Positions 19,589 through 30,299 of a stretch of 64,000 nt of DNA are shown one piece after another. The DNA comes from Halopseudomonas yangmingensis. Its GTDB lineage: Bacteria; Pseudomonadota; Gammaproteobacteria; Pseudomonadales; Pseudomonadaceae. The position numbers and the translations under genes were made by a program. Numbering within the stretch: the stretch's first letter is position 1; each line of letters starts with the position of its first letter. The DNA is taken from positions 1 through 64,000 of the forward strand of contig NZ_FOUI01000002.1 of the NCBI RefSeq assembly GCF_900114825.1, in the 5' to 3' direction. The notes below the pieces were generated by a model. That model searched no databases and was not told the DNA's origin. It saw nothing but the letters and a program-made list of their open reading frames with translations.

Positions 19589-20506
19589 TTAGAAGTAGCC
19601 TTGACGTTTCTTTTCTTCCATCGACCCGGCGGAGTCGTGGTCGATCACCCGGCCCTGACGCTCGGAGGTCTTGGCCAGCAGCATTTCCTGAATGATCTCC
19701 GGCAGGGTGTCGGCGCTGGATTCGACGGCACCGGTCAGCGGGTAGCAGCCCAGGGTACGGAAACGCACCATCTTCTTCTGGATGCTGGCCTTCTGTTCCG
19801 GCGTCAGGTATTGCAGGATGCGCTCGTCATCGATCATCACCAGAGCACCATTGAGTTCGACCACCTCGCGCTCGGCGGCGTAGTACAGCGGTACGATCGG
19901 AATGCTTTCCAGATAGATGTATTGCCAGATGTCCAGCTCGGTCCAGTTCGACAGCGGGAACACACGGATGCTCTCGCCCTTGTGCACCTTGCCGTTGTAG
20001 ATATTCCACAGTTCCGGGCGCTGGTTCTTCGGGTCCCAGCGGTGGTGCTTGTCGCGGAACGAGTAGACGCGCTCCTTGGCACGGGACTTCTCTTCGTCGC
20101 GGCGTGCGCCACCAAAGGCGGCATCGAAACCGTACTTGTCCAGCGCCTGCTTCAGGCCCTGGGTCTTCATTACGTCGGTGTGCACCGCGCTGCCGTGGGT
20201 AAACGGATTGACGTTCTGCGCCAGCCCTTCGGGGTTCTGGTGCACCAGCAGGTCAAGGTCCATTTCCTCGACCATCTTCGCGCGGAACTTGTACATTTCC
20301 TGGAACTTCCAGCCGGTATCCACATGCAGCACCGGGAACGGCAGCTTGCCGGGATAGAAGGCCTTGCGCGCCAGATGCAGCATCACGGCGGAATCCTTGC
20401 CGATCGAATACAGCATCACCGGGTTCTGGAACTCGGCAGCCACTTCACGAATGATGTGGATGCTCTCGGCTTCCAGCTGCTTGAGGTGGGTCAGTTTTTC
20501 CAGCAT
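19589..20506 (-). CDS. cysD: sulfate adenylyltransferase subunit 2 CysD
   Basis: This ATP-sulfurylase small subunit has about 305 residues and a PAPS-reductase-like N-type ATP pyrophosphatase fold. The PP-loop is seen as [19 protein letters not shown]. Further conserved segments are [31 protein letters not shown] and [15 protein letters not shown] chose the ATG at 20506 ([12 protein letters not shown]), which matches the family start, and not the ATG 63 bases upstream. It heads the cysD-cysNC operon on the - strand. Confidence 0.96.
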   Translation of the reverse strand: MLEKLTHLKQLEAESIHIIREVAAEFQNPVMLYSIGKDSAVMLHLARKAFYPGKLPFPVLHVDTGWKFQEMYKFRAKMVEEMDLDLLVHQNPEGLAQNVNPFTHGSAVHTDVMKTQGLKQALDKYGFDAAFGGARRDEEKSRAKERVYSFRDKHHRWDPKNQRPELWNIYNGKVHKGESIRVFPLSNWTELDIWQYIYLESIPIVPLYYAAEREVVELNGALVMIDDERILQYLTPEQKASIQKKMVRFRTLGCYPLTGAVESSADTLPEIIQEMLLAKTSERQGRVIDHDSAGSMEEKKRQGYF

Positions 20507-20559
20507 GACGATCTCACTGAAGTAGGCGGACACAGGGGCCCGGAAAGTCGGCTCGCGGC

Positions 20560-20565
20560 ATTGTA
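20560..20565 (-). promoter_or_regulatory. possible -10 box of the cysD-cysNC promoter
   Basis: The 177-base region between cysD and the Nif3-like gene reads TACAAT on the - strand about 55 bases before the cysD start, with no clear -35 box. An activator-dependent promoter would fit the usual CysB control of cysD in related bacteria, but no CysB site was identified. The AT-rich palindrome CTTATAATAAG lies near 20579-20589. Confidence 0.25.
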
Positions 20566-20683
20566 GCAAAGGCAGTTGCTTATAATAAGACGGAAAGATA
20601 GAACCTTATGGCATATGAATATATGGAAACGGCGGAGGCCGGGGCCGCTGATCGCACCCCGAATTATTGCGCCTGACTGCCAC

Positions 20684-21442
20684 TCAAACCGGATTATCAA
20701 TATCGATAAAGCGGTGTTCGATGCCGAACTGCTGCGCCAGGTGCTCGCCCAGTGCCTTGACGCCGTAGCGTTCGGTGGCGTGGTGGCCGGCGGCGAAGAA
20801 GTGGATGCCGTGCTCACGGGCCAGGTGCACGGTAGGCTCGGAAACCTCCCCGGTGATGTAAGCGTCTACCCCCAGCGCGATGGCCCTGTCGATATAGCCC
20901 TGGGCAGCGCCGGTGCACCAGGCGATGCGCCGGATCGGTCGATCGTTGCCAGGAATATGCAGGGGTGTGCGCTGCAGACGCTGGGCAAGCTGTGCGGCCA
21001 ACTGCTCGCCGCTCAGCGGTGCTGACAGCCGTCCCTGAAGTCCAACCGAGCGCGGGTTGTCCGGCTCCAGCCCACCCTCAATCTGCCAGTCCATCAGTTG
21101 TGCCAGCTGCACGTTATTGCCCAGCTCGGCATGCACATCCAGCGGCAGGTGGTAGGCGACGAGATTGATGTCATGCTGCAGCAACGCCTTGATGCGCCGC
21201 TGCTTGATGCCGGTGAGTGGCGACGACTCGCCTTTCCAGAAGTAGCCGTGGTGCACCAGCAGCAGGTCGGCTTGCGCGGCAATCGCTGCATCGACCAGTG
21301 CCTGACTGGCGGTCACCCCGCTGACAATGCGCCGAACCCGCTCACCGCCCTGTACCTGCAGGCCGTTCGGGCAGTAGTCGGCAAAGGCTGCCGAATCCAG
21401 CAAACGGTCACAGTAATCCAGCAGCTCACGGGTATCGATCAT
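20684..21442 (-). CDS. Nif3-like dinuclear metal centre protein (YbgI family)
   Basis: This 252-residue cytoplasmic protein of the Nif3/YbgI/DUF34 family forms toroidal hexamers with a two-metal site. Metal-binding patterns are present: LLLVHHGYFWKG near residues 60-72, LVAYHLPLDVHAELGNN near 94-110 and FFAAGHHATERYGV near 215-228. GVTASQALVDAAIAAQADLL is the preceding family segment. The biochemical role is not settled; a GTP cyclohydrolase-like or metal-homeostasis function has been suggested for relatives. It is encoded upstream of cysD on the same strand, a neighbourhood also seen in Pseudomonas. Confidence 0.9.
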   Translation of the reverse strand: MIDTRELLDYCDRLLDSAAFADYCPNGLQVQGGERVRRIVSGVTASQALVDAAIAAQADLLLVHHGYFWKGESSPLTGIKQRRIKALLQHDINLVAYHLPLDVHAELGNNVQLAQLMDWQIEGGLEPDNPRSVGLQGRLSAPLSGEQLAAQLAQRLQRTPLHIPGNDRPIRRIAWCTGAAQGYIDRAIALGVDAYITGEVSEPTVHLAREHGIHFFAAGHHATERYGVKALGEHLAQQFGIEHRFIDIDNPV

Positions 21443-21465
21443 CAGGCACCTCTGTCAGTCACCAA

Positions 21466-22704
<1,239 letters not shown>

Positions 22705-22745
22705 TTATGGAAGAAGGCCTGCACCCTTGCGGGCAGGCTACAAAC

Positions 22746-22777
22746 AAAAAAGCCCCGTCGCAAGACAGGGCTTTTTT
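22746..22777 (-). terminator. intrinsic terminator after rpmA
   Basis: AAAAAAGCCC (22746-22755), a 12-base loop and GGGCTTTTTT pair to a GC core flanked by A- and T-runs, so the hairpin can work in both directions. On the - strand it lies just after the rpmA stop and before obgE. Confidence 0.85.
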
Positions 22778-22790
22778 CGATCGGGGCGGA

Positions 22791-23048
22791 TCAGGCAGCT
22801 ACGATGTTGACGTAGCGACGACCGAACTTGCCCTTCACTTCAAACTTAACCACGCCGTCAGCCTTGGCGAACAGGGTGTGATCCTTGCCCATGCCGACGT
22901 TTTTGCCGGGGTGGAACTCGGTGCCGCGCTGGCGAACAATGATGTTGCCGGCAGCAGCAGCCTGGCCGCCAAACATTTTGACGCCAAGTCGTTTGGATTC
23001 TGAATCGCGGCCGTTACGCGTGGAACCGCCTGCTTTTTTGTGTGCCAT
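22791..23048 (-). CDS. rpmA: 50S ribosomal protein bL27
   Basis: This 85-residue bL27 starts [20 protein letters not shown], the canonical N-terminus that reaches the peptidyl-transferase centre. It continues with [20 protein letters not shown] and ends [11 protein letters not shown]. No N-terminal cleavage extension of the Firmicutes type is present. It lies 22 bases downstream of rplU on the - strand, and an intrinsic terminator follows it. Length and sequence are ordinary for gammaproteobacteria. Confidence 0.98.
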   Translation of the reverse strand: MAHKKAGGSTRNGRDSESKRLGVKMFGGQAAAAGNIIVRQRGTEFHPGKNVGMGKDHTLFAKADGVVKFEVKGKFGRRYVNIVAA

Positions 23049-23070
23049 GGATATCTACTCCTGAATCGGC

Positions 23071-23382
23071 TTAGGCAGAGATGCCGGTAATCTTGATTTC
23101 GGTGAACCACTGACGGTGGCCCTGACGCTTCATGTGGTGCTTGCGGCGACGGAACTTGATGATCCGGATCTTGTCGCCACGGCCATGGGCGCTGATTTCA
23201 GCAGTCACCTTGGCGCCTTCCACGACCGGTGCACCGATCTTTACGTCATCACCGTTGCCAACCAGCAGAACACGGTCGAACTCGATGGTGGCGCCGGTTT
23301 CGGCATCCAGCTTCTCGACCTTCAGGTATTCGCCTTCAGCGACCTTGTATTGCTTGCCGCCGGTAACAATCACTGCGTACAT
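23071..23382 (-). CDS. rplU: 50S ribosomal protein bL21
   Basis: This 103-residue bL21 begins [20 protein letters not shown] and carries the family signature [20 protein letters not shown], ending [11 protein letters not shown]. It binds 23S rRNA in the large subunit. I chose the ATG at 23382, since homologues begin with MYAVI and a GGAG-type site lies upstream; the ATG 33 bases earlier would add unrelated residues. It is first in the rplU-rpmA transcript, driven by the promoter at 23525-23553, with an untranslated leader of roughly 135 bases. Confidence 0.98.
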   Translation of the reverse strand: MYAVIVTGGKQYKVAEGEYLKVEKLDAETGATIEFDRVLLVGNGDDVKIGAPVVEGAKVTAEISAHGRGDKIRIIKFRRRKHHMKRQGHRQWFTEIKITGISA

Positions 23383-23524
23383 GTTGCTTTCTCCGTAATC
23401 CTGCTCACCCGGCACTTAGGTATGGTGGTTATTGGCCGGCATGGCTGCAAGTGTACCCGCCCATCGGGTGCGACCTTGCCATTGTCAAAACAGGGATGCT
23501 GTCAATCGGTTTTCAAGGCGGAGG

Positions 23525-23553
23525 ATTCTACGCAAAGGGATGCAGCAACGCAA
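23525..23553 (-). promoter_or_regulatory. sigma-70 promoter of rplU-rpmA
   Basis: On the - strand TTGCGT (23553-23548), a 17-base spacer and TAGAAT (23530-23525) form a good sigma-70 promoter. Transcription would begin near 23518, leaving a leader long enough for ribosomal-protein feedback control. Confidence 0.6.
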
Positions 23554-23629
23554 GACTGCAACAGGCAATTCTGCAGACTGACAAAGCCCGTGCAAAGCGC
23601 GATAAAACCCCACTGCAACAGCGGTTTTC

Positions 23630-23658
23630 TTGACACCGGCAGACCCGGCCCATAGCAT
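23630..23658 (+). promoter_or_regulatory. sigma-70 promoter of ispB
   Basis: A perfect -35 box TTGACA (23630-23635), a 17-base spacer and TAGCAT (23653-23658) end 30 bases before the ispB ATG. It is divergent from the rplU promoter in a 306-base intergenic region in which no other element was recognised. Confidence 0.65.
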
Positions 23659-23688
23659 GCCGGCAATCTTAGTGAAAGTGTGCGGCCA

Positions 23689-24657
23689 ATGACTACCCTG
23701 CCTTTTTATACTGCCGTGAAGGATGACTTCGAGTCCGTCAACCAGCTGATCATGGACCAGCTGCACTCGCGCATCCCGCTGGTGGAAAAAATCGGCAACT
23801 ACATTATCAGCGCCGGCGGCAAGCGCCTGCGTCCGCTGGTGGTGCTGCTGGCCAGCCGTGCCTGCGGCATGCATGATCCGCGTCAGCACCTGCTGGCAGC
23901 GATCATCGAGTTCCTGCACACCTCAACCCTGCTGCACGACGACGTGGTCGACACCTCCGACCTGCGCCGCGGCCGTTCCACCGCCAATGCCCTGTGGGGC
24001 AATGCCCCCAGCGTGCTGGTCGGCGACTTCCTGTATTCCCGCTCGTTCCAGATGATGGTTGACCTGGGCGACATGGACATCATGCGCATCCTTGCCCACG
24101 CCACTACGGTGATTGCCGAAGGCGAGGTACTGCAGCTGACCAAGGTGCGCGATGCCAGCACCGACGAAGCGACCTATATGAATGTCATCCGCAGCAAGAC
24201 CGCGATGCTGTTCGAGGCCTCCAGCCACAGCGCTGCAGTACTGGCTGGTGCTGACGCCGAACAGACCGAGGCGCTGCGCCAGTATGGCAACGCCCTCGGG
24301 ATCGCCTTCCAGCTGATTGATGACGTCCTGGATTACACCGGCGATGCAGCAACCATGGGCAAGAATGTCGGCGACGACCTGGCTGAAGGCAAGCCGACCC
24401 TGCCACTGATCTACACCATGCGCGAAGGCACTGCCGAACAGGCGCAACTGGTTCGCCAGGCCATCCAGAAAGGCGGCCTGGACGATATCGGACTGATCCA
24501 GCACGCCGTACGCGAGTGCGGCGCGCTCGATTACACCCTGCAACTGGCGCGTACCGAAGTGGACGAAGCGGTCAGACTGCTCGACTGCCTGCCCGCCTCC
24601 GAAGCCCGCGACGCCTTGCAACAACTGGCGCGCTTCGCCATAGACCGCACCCACTGA
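23689..24657 (+). CDS. ispB: all-trans polyprenyl diphosphate synthase IspB
   Basis: This trans-prenyltransferase of about 322 residues makes the octaprenyl (or nonaprenyl) side chain of ubiquinone from FPP and IPP. The first aspartate-rich motif is LLHDDVVDTSDLRRG, with DDXXD read as DDVVD. The second is in FQLIDDVLDYTG (DDVLD). The GGKRLRPLVVLLAS motif is the IPP-binding lysine region. I chose the ATG at 23689 over the GTG nine bases upstream. The position next to rplU and its own promoter is the conserved gammaproteobacterial arrangement. Confidence 0.95.
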   Translation: MTTLPFYTAVKDDFESVNQLIMDQLHSRIPLVEKIGNYIISAGGKRLRPLVVLLASRACGMHDPRQHLLAAIIEFLHTSTLLHDDVVDTSDLRRGRSTANALWGNAPSVLVGDFLYSRSFQMMVDLGDMDIMRILAHATTVIAEGEVLQLTKVRDASTDEATYMNVIRSKTAMLFEASSHSAAVLAGADAEQTEALRQYGNALGIAFQLIDDVLDYTGDAATMGKNVGDDLAEGKPTLPLIYTMREGTAEQAQLVRQAIQKGGLDDIGLIQHAVRECGALDYTLQLARTEVDEAVRLLDCLPASEARDALQQLARFAIDRTH

Positions 24658-24705
24658 CGCTGCGAGCTTTCAACTACCTGCTCGCAGCCCCAGCTGGCTG
24701 CCTTG

Positions 24706-25320
24706 TCACATTACCTTCAACAACTCGATATCAAACACCAGCGTGCTGTGCGGCGGAATGGAGCCGGCAGCACGAGCGCCGTAGGCCAGCTCGGACGGAA
24801 TGAACAGCCGCCACTTGGCCCCTTCCTGCATCAGTTGCAGTGCTTCGGTCCAACCGGCAATCACTCCGCCCACCGGGAATTCGGCTGGCTGGCCACGACG
24901 GTAGGAGCTGTCGAACACTTCGCCATTGATCAGGGTGCCCTCATAATGCGTCTGCACTGTAGAGGATGCGCCCGGCGTAGCGCCTGTTCCGGCACTGATC
25001 ACTTCGTACTGCAGACCGGACGCCAGCGTCACTACACCGTCACGACGGGCATTCTCGGCAAGAAAGTCAACACCGGCCTGACGTGCCGCCTGTGCTTCCT
25101 GCTCGGCCGCCTCCTGCATTCTTGCCTGCAACTGCTGGAAAGCTGCCTGCAGCGCCTGCTCATCAACCTGACTCGGGCGGCCGGCAAAGGCATCTTTCAG
25201 ACCACTGGCCACCGCATCCAGATCCAGATCGGGGATGTTGCTGTTGGACAGCTGGTCGCCCATCTGGCGGCCGATGCCATAGCTGACGCGCAGCGCGTCA
25301 TTGTCAAAGGACTGGGTCAT
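24706..25320 (-). CDS. fklB: FKBP-type peptidyl-prolyl cis-trans isomerase (FklB/FkpA-like)
   Basis: This protein of about 204 residues has an N-terminal dimerisation domain (SYGIGRQMGDQL, then a helical, glutamine-rich linker) and a C-terminal FKBP domain. The FKBP domain shows VQTHYEGTLINGEVFDSSYR, PAEFPVGGVIAGWTEALQLM and IPSELAYGARAAGSIPPHST. It catalyses prolyl isomerisation. No signal peptide is visible with the start at 25320 (MTQSFDND), so a cytoplasmic FklB-like enzyme is more likely than periplasmic FkpA. It converges with ispB across a 48-base gap. Confidence 0.9.
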   Translation of the reverse strand: MTQSFDNDALRVSYGIGRQMGDQLSNSNIPDLDLDAVASGLKDAFAGRPSQVDEQALQAAFQQLQARMQEAAEQEAQAARQAGVDFLAENARRDGVVTLASGLQYEVISAGTGATPGASSTVQTHYEGTLINGEVFDSSYRRGQPAEFPVGGVIAGWTEALQLMQEGAKWRLFIPSELAYGARAAGSIPPHSTLVFDIELLKVM

Positions 25321-25441
25321 CTCGGGTCTCCGTATAAAATTGGCGCTACAGCCTGACACAGTCATCCGGCAAATTCACTACACGCACGGCTTTTCAGGTA
25401 AAATGCCCGGCTTTTCCCGCCCACCTGCACGAGAATCCGTC

Positions 25442-26734
25442 ATGCTGGAAAAGCTGTTCCAACTCAAGGCCCACGGCACCACTGTCCGCACCGAAGTCAT
25501 TGCCGGCCTCACCACCTTCCTGACCATGGCCTATATCATCTTCGTCAACCCGATGATGATGAGTGATGCCGGCATCGACCCGGGCGCTGCCTTTGTCGCC
25601 ACCTGCCTGGCCGCTGCCATTGGTTCACTGATCATGGGCCTGTGGGCCAACTACCCGATCGCCCTGGCGCCGGGCATGGGCCTGAACGCCTTCTTCAGCT
25701 ACACCGTGGTCGGTTCCATGGGCTACAGCTGGGAAGTGGCGCTGGGCGCGGTATTTCTCTCGGGCTTCCTGTTCTTCCTGCTGAGCATCTTCAAGATCCG
25801 CGAGTGGATCATCAACAGCATCCCGATGGCGCTGCGTTCGGCAATTGCCGCCGGTATCGGCCTGTTTCTGGCGTTGATCGCACTGAAGAATGCCGGCCTG
25901 GTGGTTGATCATCCGGCGACCCTGGTCACCCTGGGCGACGTCACCCAGCCGGCACCGCTGCTGGCTGCACTGGGCTTTGCCATTATCGTAGCCCTGGCCT
26001 ACCGCCGCGTTACCGGCGCGGTGATGATCGGCATTCTGGTGATCACCCTGATCAGCCTGGTGGCCGGTCTGACCCAGTTCACCGGCGTGGTCGCGGCACC
26101 GCCGAGCCTGGCACCGACCTTTATGCAACTGGAGCTGCGCGGCGCACTGGAAATCGGCATGATCAGCGTGATCTTCGCTTTCCTGTTCGTTGACCTGTTC
26201 GATACCTCCGGCACCCTGATCGGTGTTGCCCAGAAGGCCGACCTGGTCGACAAGGACGGCAAGCTGCCACGCCTTGGCCGCGCCCTGCTGGCCGACTCCA
26301 CCGCCACCATGGCCGGCGCCGCACTGGGCACCTCGACCACCACCAGCTATGTCGAATCCGCTGCCGGCACCGCTGCTGGCGGACGCACCGGCCTGACTGC
26401 CTGCGTGGTCGCCGGCCTGTTCCTGCTGTGCCTGTTCTTCTCGCCGCTGGCTGGCACCGTACCGGCCTTTGCCACGGCGCCGGCGCTGTTGTTCGTTGCC
26501 GTGCTGATGACCAGCGGCCTGGTGCAGGTGGACTGGGATGACCTGACAGTGGCCGCGCCTGTGGTCGTTACCGCACTGGCGATGCCACTGACCTTCTCGA
26601 TTGCCAACGGTATTGCGCTGGGCTTTATCAGCTGGACAGTGATCAAACTGCTGGCCGGCCGTGCCGCTGACCTGAACCCCAGTCTGTGGGTACTGGCCGG
26701 CCTGTTCGTCATCAAGCTGGCGCTGTTCAGCTAA
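25442..26734 (+). CDS. NCS2 purine permease, AzgA/AdeP-GhxP type
   Basis: This inner-membrane proton-coupled purine transporter has about 430 residues and 13-14 helices. AzgA-type hallmarks are the N-terminal [20 protein letters not shown], the [14 protein letters not shown] motif and [19 protein letters not shown] in the second half. Likely substrates are adenine, guanine or hypoxanthine; the sequence alone does not decide. Start chosen at 25442 ([12 protein letters not shown]), the family start, and not the ATG 141 bases upstream, which overlaps fklB. Its stop codon shares a base with the trmA start, so the two genes are coupled. Confidence 0.92.
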   Translation: MLEKLFQLKAHGTTVRTEVIAGLTTFLTMAYIIFVNPMMMSDAGIDPGAAFVATCLAAAIGSLIMGLWANYPIALAPGMGLNAFFSYTVVGSMGYSWEVALGAVFLSGFLFFLLSIFKIREWIINSIPMALRSAIAAGIGLFLALIALKNAGLVVDHPATLVTLGDVTQPAPLLAALGFAIIVALAYRRVTGAVMIGILVITLISLVAGLTQFTGVVAAPPSLAPTFMQLELRGALEIGMISVIFAFLFVDLFDTSGTLIGVAQKADLVDKDGKLPRLGRALLADSTATMAGAALGTSTTTSYVESAAGTAAGGRTGLTACVVAGLFLLCLFFSPLAGTVPAFATAPALLFVAVLMTSGLVQVDWDDLTVAAPVVVTALAMPLTFSIANGIALGFISWTVIKLLAGRAADLNPSLWVLAGLFVIKLALFS

Positions 26735-27822
26735 TGGGCCTGGCCTTTGCACCCGAGCAGTATCAGGCGCAACTGGATGCCAAACGCCAGCGCCTGATCG
26801 AGCTGCTGGCTCCCTTTGGCGCACCGGCACCCGAGGTGTTCGATTCGCCACGCGAACACTTTCGCCTGCGCGCCGAATTTCGCCTGTGGTACGAACAGGG
26901 TGTGCCGCACTACGCCATGTTCGAGCAGGGCGACAAGCGCAACCCGGTACTGATAGACCAGCTGCCGATCGCCAGCCAGCGCATCAATGCACTGATGGGC
27001 CCGTTGCTGGCGGCCTGCAAGGCCGACCCGCAACTGGGCAGAAAGCTGTTCCAGGTCGAGTTTCTCACCACCCTGTCCGGCCAGGCCCTGGTCACCCTGT
27101 GCTATCACCGGCCGATTGACGAGCAATGGGATGCCGCCGCCAGCCAGCTGGCCGCGCAACTGGATATCCGCCTGATCGGCCGCAGCCGTGGCCGCAAGCG
27201 CGTACTGGGCGACGACCATATCACCGAAACCCTGCAGGTAGACGGACGCGACTGGCATTACCAGCAGGTTGAGGGTGGCTTTACCCAGCCCAATGGCGAG
27301 GTCAACCGCAAAATGCTCGGCTGGGCACTGGATGTAGTGGGCGACAACCCGCAACAGGATCTGCTGGAACTCTACTGTGGCAACGGCAACTTCACCCTGC
27401 CGCTGTCTACCCGTTTTCGCCGGGTGCTGGCCACCGAACTGGCAAAACGCTCGGTACAGTCGGCGCAGGCCAACCTGGCGATGAACGCCGTGGATAACGT
27501 CACCCTGGTGCGCCTGGCCAGCGAGGAAGTTACCCAGGCACTGACCGGCGTACGCGAATTCCGTCGCCTTCAGGGTATCGACCTGAGCGGTTTCGAGTTC
27601 GGCACAGTCTTTGTTGACCCGCCGCGCGCCGGCCTTGACCCGGCCACCCTCGAACTGGTGCGCGGTTACCCGCGCATCCTGTACATCTCCTGCAACCCGG
27701 AAACCCTGGCAGCCAATCTGGCCGAACTGCACAGCACCCACCGCATCAGCCGCTGCGCACTGTTTGACCAGTTCCCCTATACCCACCATATGGAATCAGG
27801 GGTGTTGCTGGAAAGGCGTTGA
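26734..27822 (+). CDS. trmA: tRNA (uracil-54-C5)-methyltransferase TrmA
   Basis: This 362-residue SAM enzyme makes 5-methyluridine 54 in the T loop of tRNA. The SAM motif [16 protein letters not shown] lies near residues 210-225. The DPPRAGLD motif is followed by the nucleophile cysteine in [15 protein letters not shown], and the general-base glutamate is in [12 protein letters not shown] at the C-terminus. It lacks the iron-sulfur cysteines of RlmD, which supports TrmA. The start at 26734 overlaps the permease stop by one base (TAATG) and gives a length close to E. coli TrmA. Confidence 0.95.
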   Translation: MGLAFAPEQYQAQLDAKRQRLIELLAPFGAPAPEVFDSPREHFRLRAEFRLWYEQGVPHYAMFEQGDKRNPVLIDQLPIASQRINALMGPLLAACKADPQLGRKLFQVEFLTTLSGQALVTLCYHRPIDEQWDAAASQLAAQLDIRLIGRSRGRKRVLGDDHITETLQVDGRDWHYQQVEGGFTQPNGEVNRKMLGWALDVVGDNPQQDLLELYCGNGNFTLPLSTRFRRVLATELAKRSVQSAQANLAMNAVDNVTLVRLASEEVTQALTGVREFRRLQGIDLSGFEFGTVFVDPPRAGLDPATLELVRGYPRILYISCNPETLAANLAELHSTHRISRCALFDQFPYTHHMESGVLLERR

Positions 27823-27930
27823 GGGCTTCCAAGCCACCTGTCACTCCAGTTTTACCTTCTGTCCAGAGAAAGCTGTCTCACCGCGCCTGCTTGGCTATTT
27901 TGTACGAACCAGAAATCGCCGGAGCCCTTC

Positions 27931-28410
27931 ATGAAACACGGCCACCAAGCAGGTGTCACGCTGCTGGAACTGATGATCCTGATCGCCATAATAGCCATCA
28001 TAGTGACCATTGCAGTTCCAAATCTGAGTTCAATGACCAAAGATAATGCAGTACAGGCACAAGCCGAAGAATTCAATGCCCTGTTGCAATATGCCAGGAG
28101 CCATGCAGCCACCAATCGCAGGTCTACCGATGTGGTGATTGATGCGGCCTCAGGCAAACTGGATGTGATGTCCGGAACTGTAGTGTTACGCACGGCAACA
28201 TTAAATACTGGTGGAGTAAAACTCAATCCGAGTGCAGCCAAAGTGACATTCCGTACCAATGGAACCAGTCTGACTGGTGCATTCCGGGCCACCGTATGCA
28301 GCGAGTCAGAGGCAAGCCGTGGATTCGTAATCAGTGTTCTTGCAAGTGGCAGGACAACGCTGCACCCACGGGGCAAGGATGAAAATGGCAACAACCTGGG
28401 GGGCTGCTGA
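27931..28410 (+). CDS. fimU: minor pseudopilin FimU/GspH family
   Basis: This 159-residue type IV minor pilin has a short leader ending in Gly (MKHGHQAG) cut before VTLLELMILIAIIAIIVTIA, with Glu5 of the mature protein present. A GspH/FimT-like beta domain follows. It is the first gene of the first minor-pilin operon, the position of fimU in Pseudomonas, and would form part of the tip/priming complex with PilV, PilW, PilX and PilE after cleavage by PilD. Base composition is clearly lower in GC than trmA just upstream. A second cysteine near the C-terminus could form a disulfide. Confidence 0.85.
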   Translation: MKHGHQAGVTLLELMILIAIIAIIVTIAVPNLSSMTKDNAVQAQAEEFNALLQYARSHAATNRRSTDVVIDAASGKLDVMSGTVVLRTATLNTGGVKLNPSAAKVTFRTNGTSLTGAFRATVCSESEASRGFVISVLASGRTTLHPRGKDENGNNLGGC

Positions 28411-28411
28411 A

Positions 28412-28915
28412 ATGAACAAATGCAAAGGCTTTACCCTGCTGGAATTAATGGTAACCATCATCATCATATCGATAGGCTTGTTGGGAATGATGGCCATGCA
28501 GGGACGTGCTATCCAGTACAGCACCGACACACTCAACCGAACCCAAGCGATGATGCTTGCCAATGAAATGGTTGAAATCTTGCGTTCTCAGCCTACCAGA
28601 ATGACTGCCACTGCCCCCTTGTTTACCGGCCTTCCTACCAACGGAGCCGGTAGTTGCACTGAAATTTCTGGCACTGACGTAGTTAATCAGCAGATTCAAT
28701 GCTGGGGTGACCGTGCTCGCCAGTTGCTACCAGGCGCATCCACCGCAGATATCGCATCTCAGTTTTATGCCTGCCTGAGCACATCAGACGGCATCTGTGG
28801 TGCTGGCTCCGCTGTAGAAATTCAAATCGCTTGGCGTGGCACCGGTGAAGAATGCATGCTTAGTAGCGTTACAGATACAGGCATCTGCACCTATCGTGTG
28901 AGGACACAAATATGA
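28412..28915 (+). CDS. pilV: type IV minor pilin PilV
   Basis: This minor pilin of about 167 residues has the prepilin site MNKCKG|FTLLELMVTIIIISIGLL, the long hydrophobic helix and Glu5. LNRTQAMMLANEMVEILRSQ is typical of the PilV/GspI helix that packs in the tip trimer. Start chosen at 28412, directly after the fimU stop; the frame is open upstream but that part overlaps fimU. It overlaps pilW by four bases (ATGA). Together with PilW and PilX it should nucleate pilus assembly and present PilY1. Confidence 0.88.
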   Translation: MNKCKGFTLLELMVTIIIISIGLLGMMAMQGRAIQYSTDTLNRTQAMMLANEMVEILRSQPTRMTATAPLFTGLPTNGAGSCTEISGTDVVNQQIQCWGDRARQLLPGASTADIASQFYACLSTSDGICGAGSAVEIQIAWRGTGEECMLSSVTDTGICTYRVRTQI

Positions 28916-29676
28916 ATTCCACGGTAAAAACGCAGCAAGGCCTTACACTAATTGAACTGCTTATCAGCCTGTTAATCGGCACCATTCTAATACTAGCGAT
29001 TACTCAAGTATTTATCGACAACAGGAACAATTACCTATTTCAGCAGGGGCAGTCGGACAACAATGAAAATGCACGATATACCTTGCTGGTTTTTGAAGAA
29101 GAAATAAGAAGAACAGGATACAGAATCAGCCCTGACATACCCTTTGACCAGAGCTTTCGACCAGTCACCTCAGGTAGCTGTGTCTTTGCTCGCGGACAAA
29201 CTATAACATTTGACGGCACTAGCAATCGCCTGTGCCTACGTTACCAGCCGCATTTACCCAGCACACTGGCCTGTGACGGTGTTGTACAAACAGGCCCCAG
29301 CGAACCTTACTCGACTGGAAGCAGCGTACCGGAAGTTATTGTCAGGATTGAAGTTATCAACAACCAGATTCAATGCAACGGTATACCAATAACAGCTGAT
29401 CTTGCGGAATTTCAGTTGGAGTTCGGCATCAGCAACAATGAATCTAGAGAGTCTGATGAGTTCAAGCTTACCCCTACTGCCAGCGATAATATTCAGTCGA
29501 TCCGATATGCCGCACTTCTCAGAAGTCGTTCCAGCAATTTAACTGACTCCACCACAAGCTCAGCCTATGCAACCTGGCATAAGGTTCGTAATGGTGTAGA
29601 TGGCGTAGAAGCCCCTGATCGCGCCCTCTATCTTATGACTGAAAGCACAATCAACCTGAGGAATCTATCACGATGA
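28912..29676 (+). CDS. pilW: type IV minor pilin PilW
   Basis: This 254-residue protein has a prepilin leader and helix, QQG|LTLIELLISLLIGTILIL. It continues with a long GspJ-like domain starting DNRNNYLFQQGQSDNNENAR and containing the FEEEIRRTGYR segment common in PilW. It is preceded by GAGGA and overlaps pilV by four bases and pilX by four bases, so the operon is tightly coupled. PilW is a core tip pilin. The gene has the AT-richer composition of this operon. Confidence 0.88.
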   Translation: MNSTVKTQQGLTLIELLISLLIGTILILAITQVFIDNRNNYLFQQGQSDNNENARYTLLVFEEEIRRTGYRISPDIPFDQSFRPVTSGSCVFARGQTITFDGTSNRLCLRYQPHLPSTLACDGVVQTGPSEPYSTGSSVPEVIVRIEVINNQIQCNGIPITADLAEFQLEFGISNNESRESDEFKLTPTASDNIQSIRYAALLRSRSSNLTDSTTSSAYATWHKVRNGVDGVEAPDRALYLMTESTINLRNLSR

Positions 29677-30299
29677 AAAACAACCTCAGCATAATCAGAC
29701 AACAGGCAAGCCATAAGAAGCAACGGGGGGCTGCCCTTCTGCTCGGTCTGGTTTTTCTTGTGATTCTGACTGGCCTGGCCGTCACCAGTATGCGCGAAGT
29801 CGCTCTGGATGCACGAATAACCGGCAACTTGATCGGTCAGAAAGATCGCTTTCATGCGGCTGAGGCCGGCCTTAGGGATGGCGAATACCGTATTGCCGGA
29901 AAACTGGCTGTTGAAGCCCCTGGGCAGTATCCGATCATTCCCTTAACGCGTTACAGCGACAAAGTTGCGGCTATATCACGCCCTGATGCAAAAAAAGAAT
30001 GCCCCGCCAGCCTTAAATTTGACGATGTTTGCGTAATCGATAAAAACCCCATTTTCGCGCAGGATTTTACTGAGGCGAAATCTTATTCACCGGACAACTC
30101 CAACACCAGCTTTACTGAAATCATTGAATGGTACGCCATTCCATATTTTGGAGGCGCCAGCGATGCAGCGTCTGAGGTACCTGAATATGGCGCAGCGGCT
30201 GCCAGTATTGGGCCTGTCAGGCATGAAATCAATGCACGAGCCTCCGACGGAACAAATGAAGTACGTCTGCGCTCGACCGTAGTACGCATCTACTACTAA
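29673..30299 (+). CDS. pilX: type IV minor pilin PilX
   Basis: This 208-residue GspK/PilX-type protein has the N-terminal segment KKQRGAALLLGLVFLVILTG, where the prepilin position is GA and Glu5 is absent, as usual for PilX. The family segment TSMREVALDARITGNLIGQKDRFHAAEAGL follows (MREVALDARITGN is the best match). It would cap the tip trimer with PilV and PilW and contact PilY1. It overlaps pilW by four bases and the pilY1 start by one base. Confidence 0.88.
   Translation: MKNNLSIIRQQASHKKQRGAALLLGLVFLVILTGLAVTSMREVALDARITGNLIGQKDRFHAAEAGLRDGEYRIAGKLAVEAPGQYPIIPLTRYSDKVAAISRPDAKKECPASLKFDDVCVIDKNPIFAQDFTEAKSYSPDNSNTSFTEIIEWYAIPYFGGASDAASEVPEYGAAAASIGPVRHEINARASDGTNEVRLRSTVVRIYY

Noticed and set aside
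17552-20566. Long + strand open frames opposite cysNC and cysD
   Set aside because: Both lie wholly inside clear genes on the - strand and show no domain.
25625-26851. 408-codon open frame antisense to the purine permease
   Set aside because: Gln/His/Gly-rich antisense of hydrophobic helices, typical of a shadow frame.
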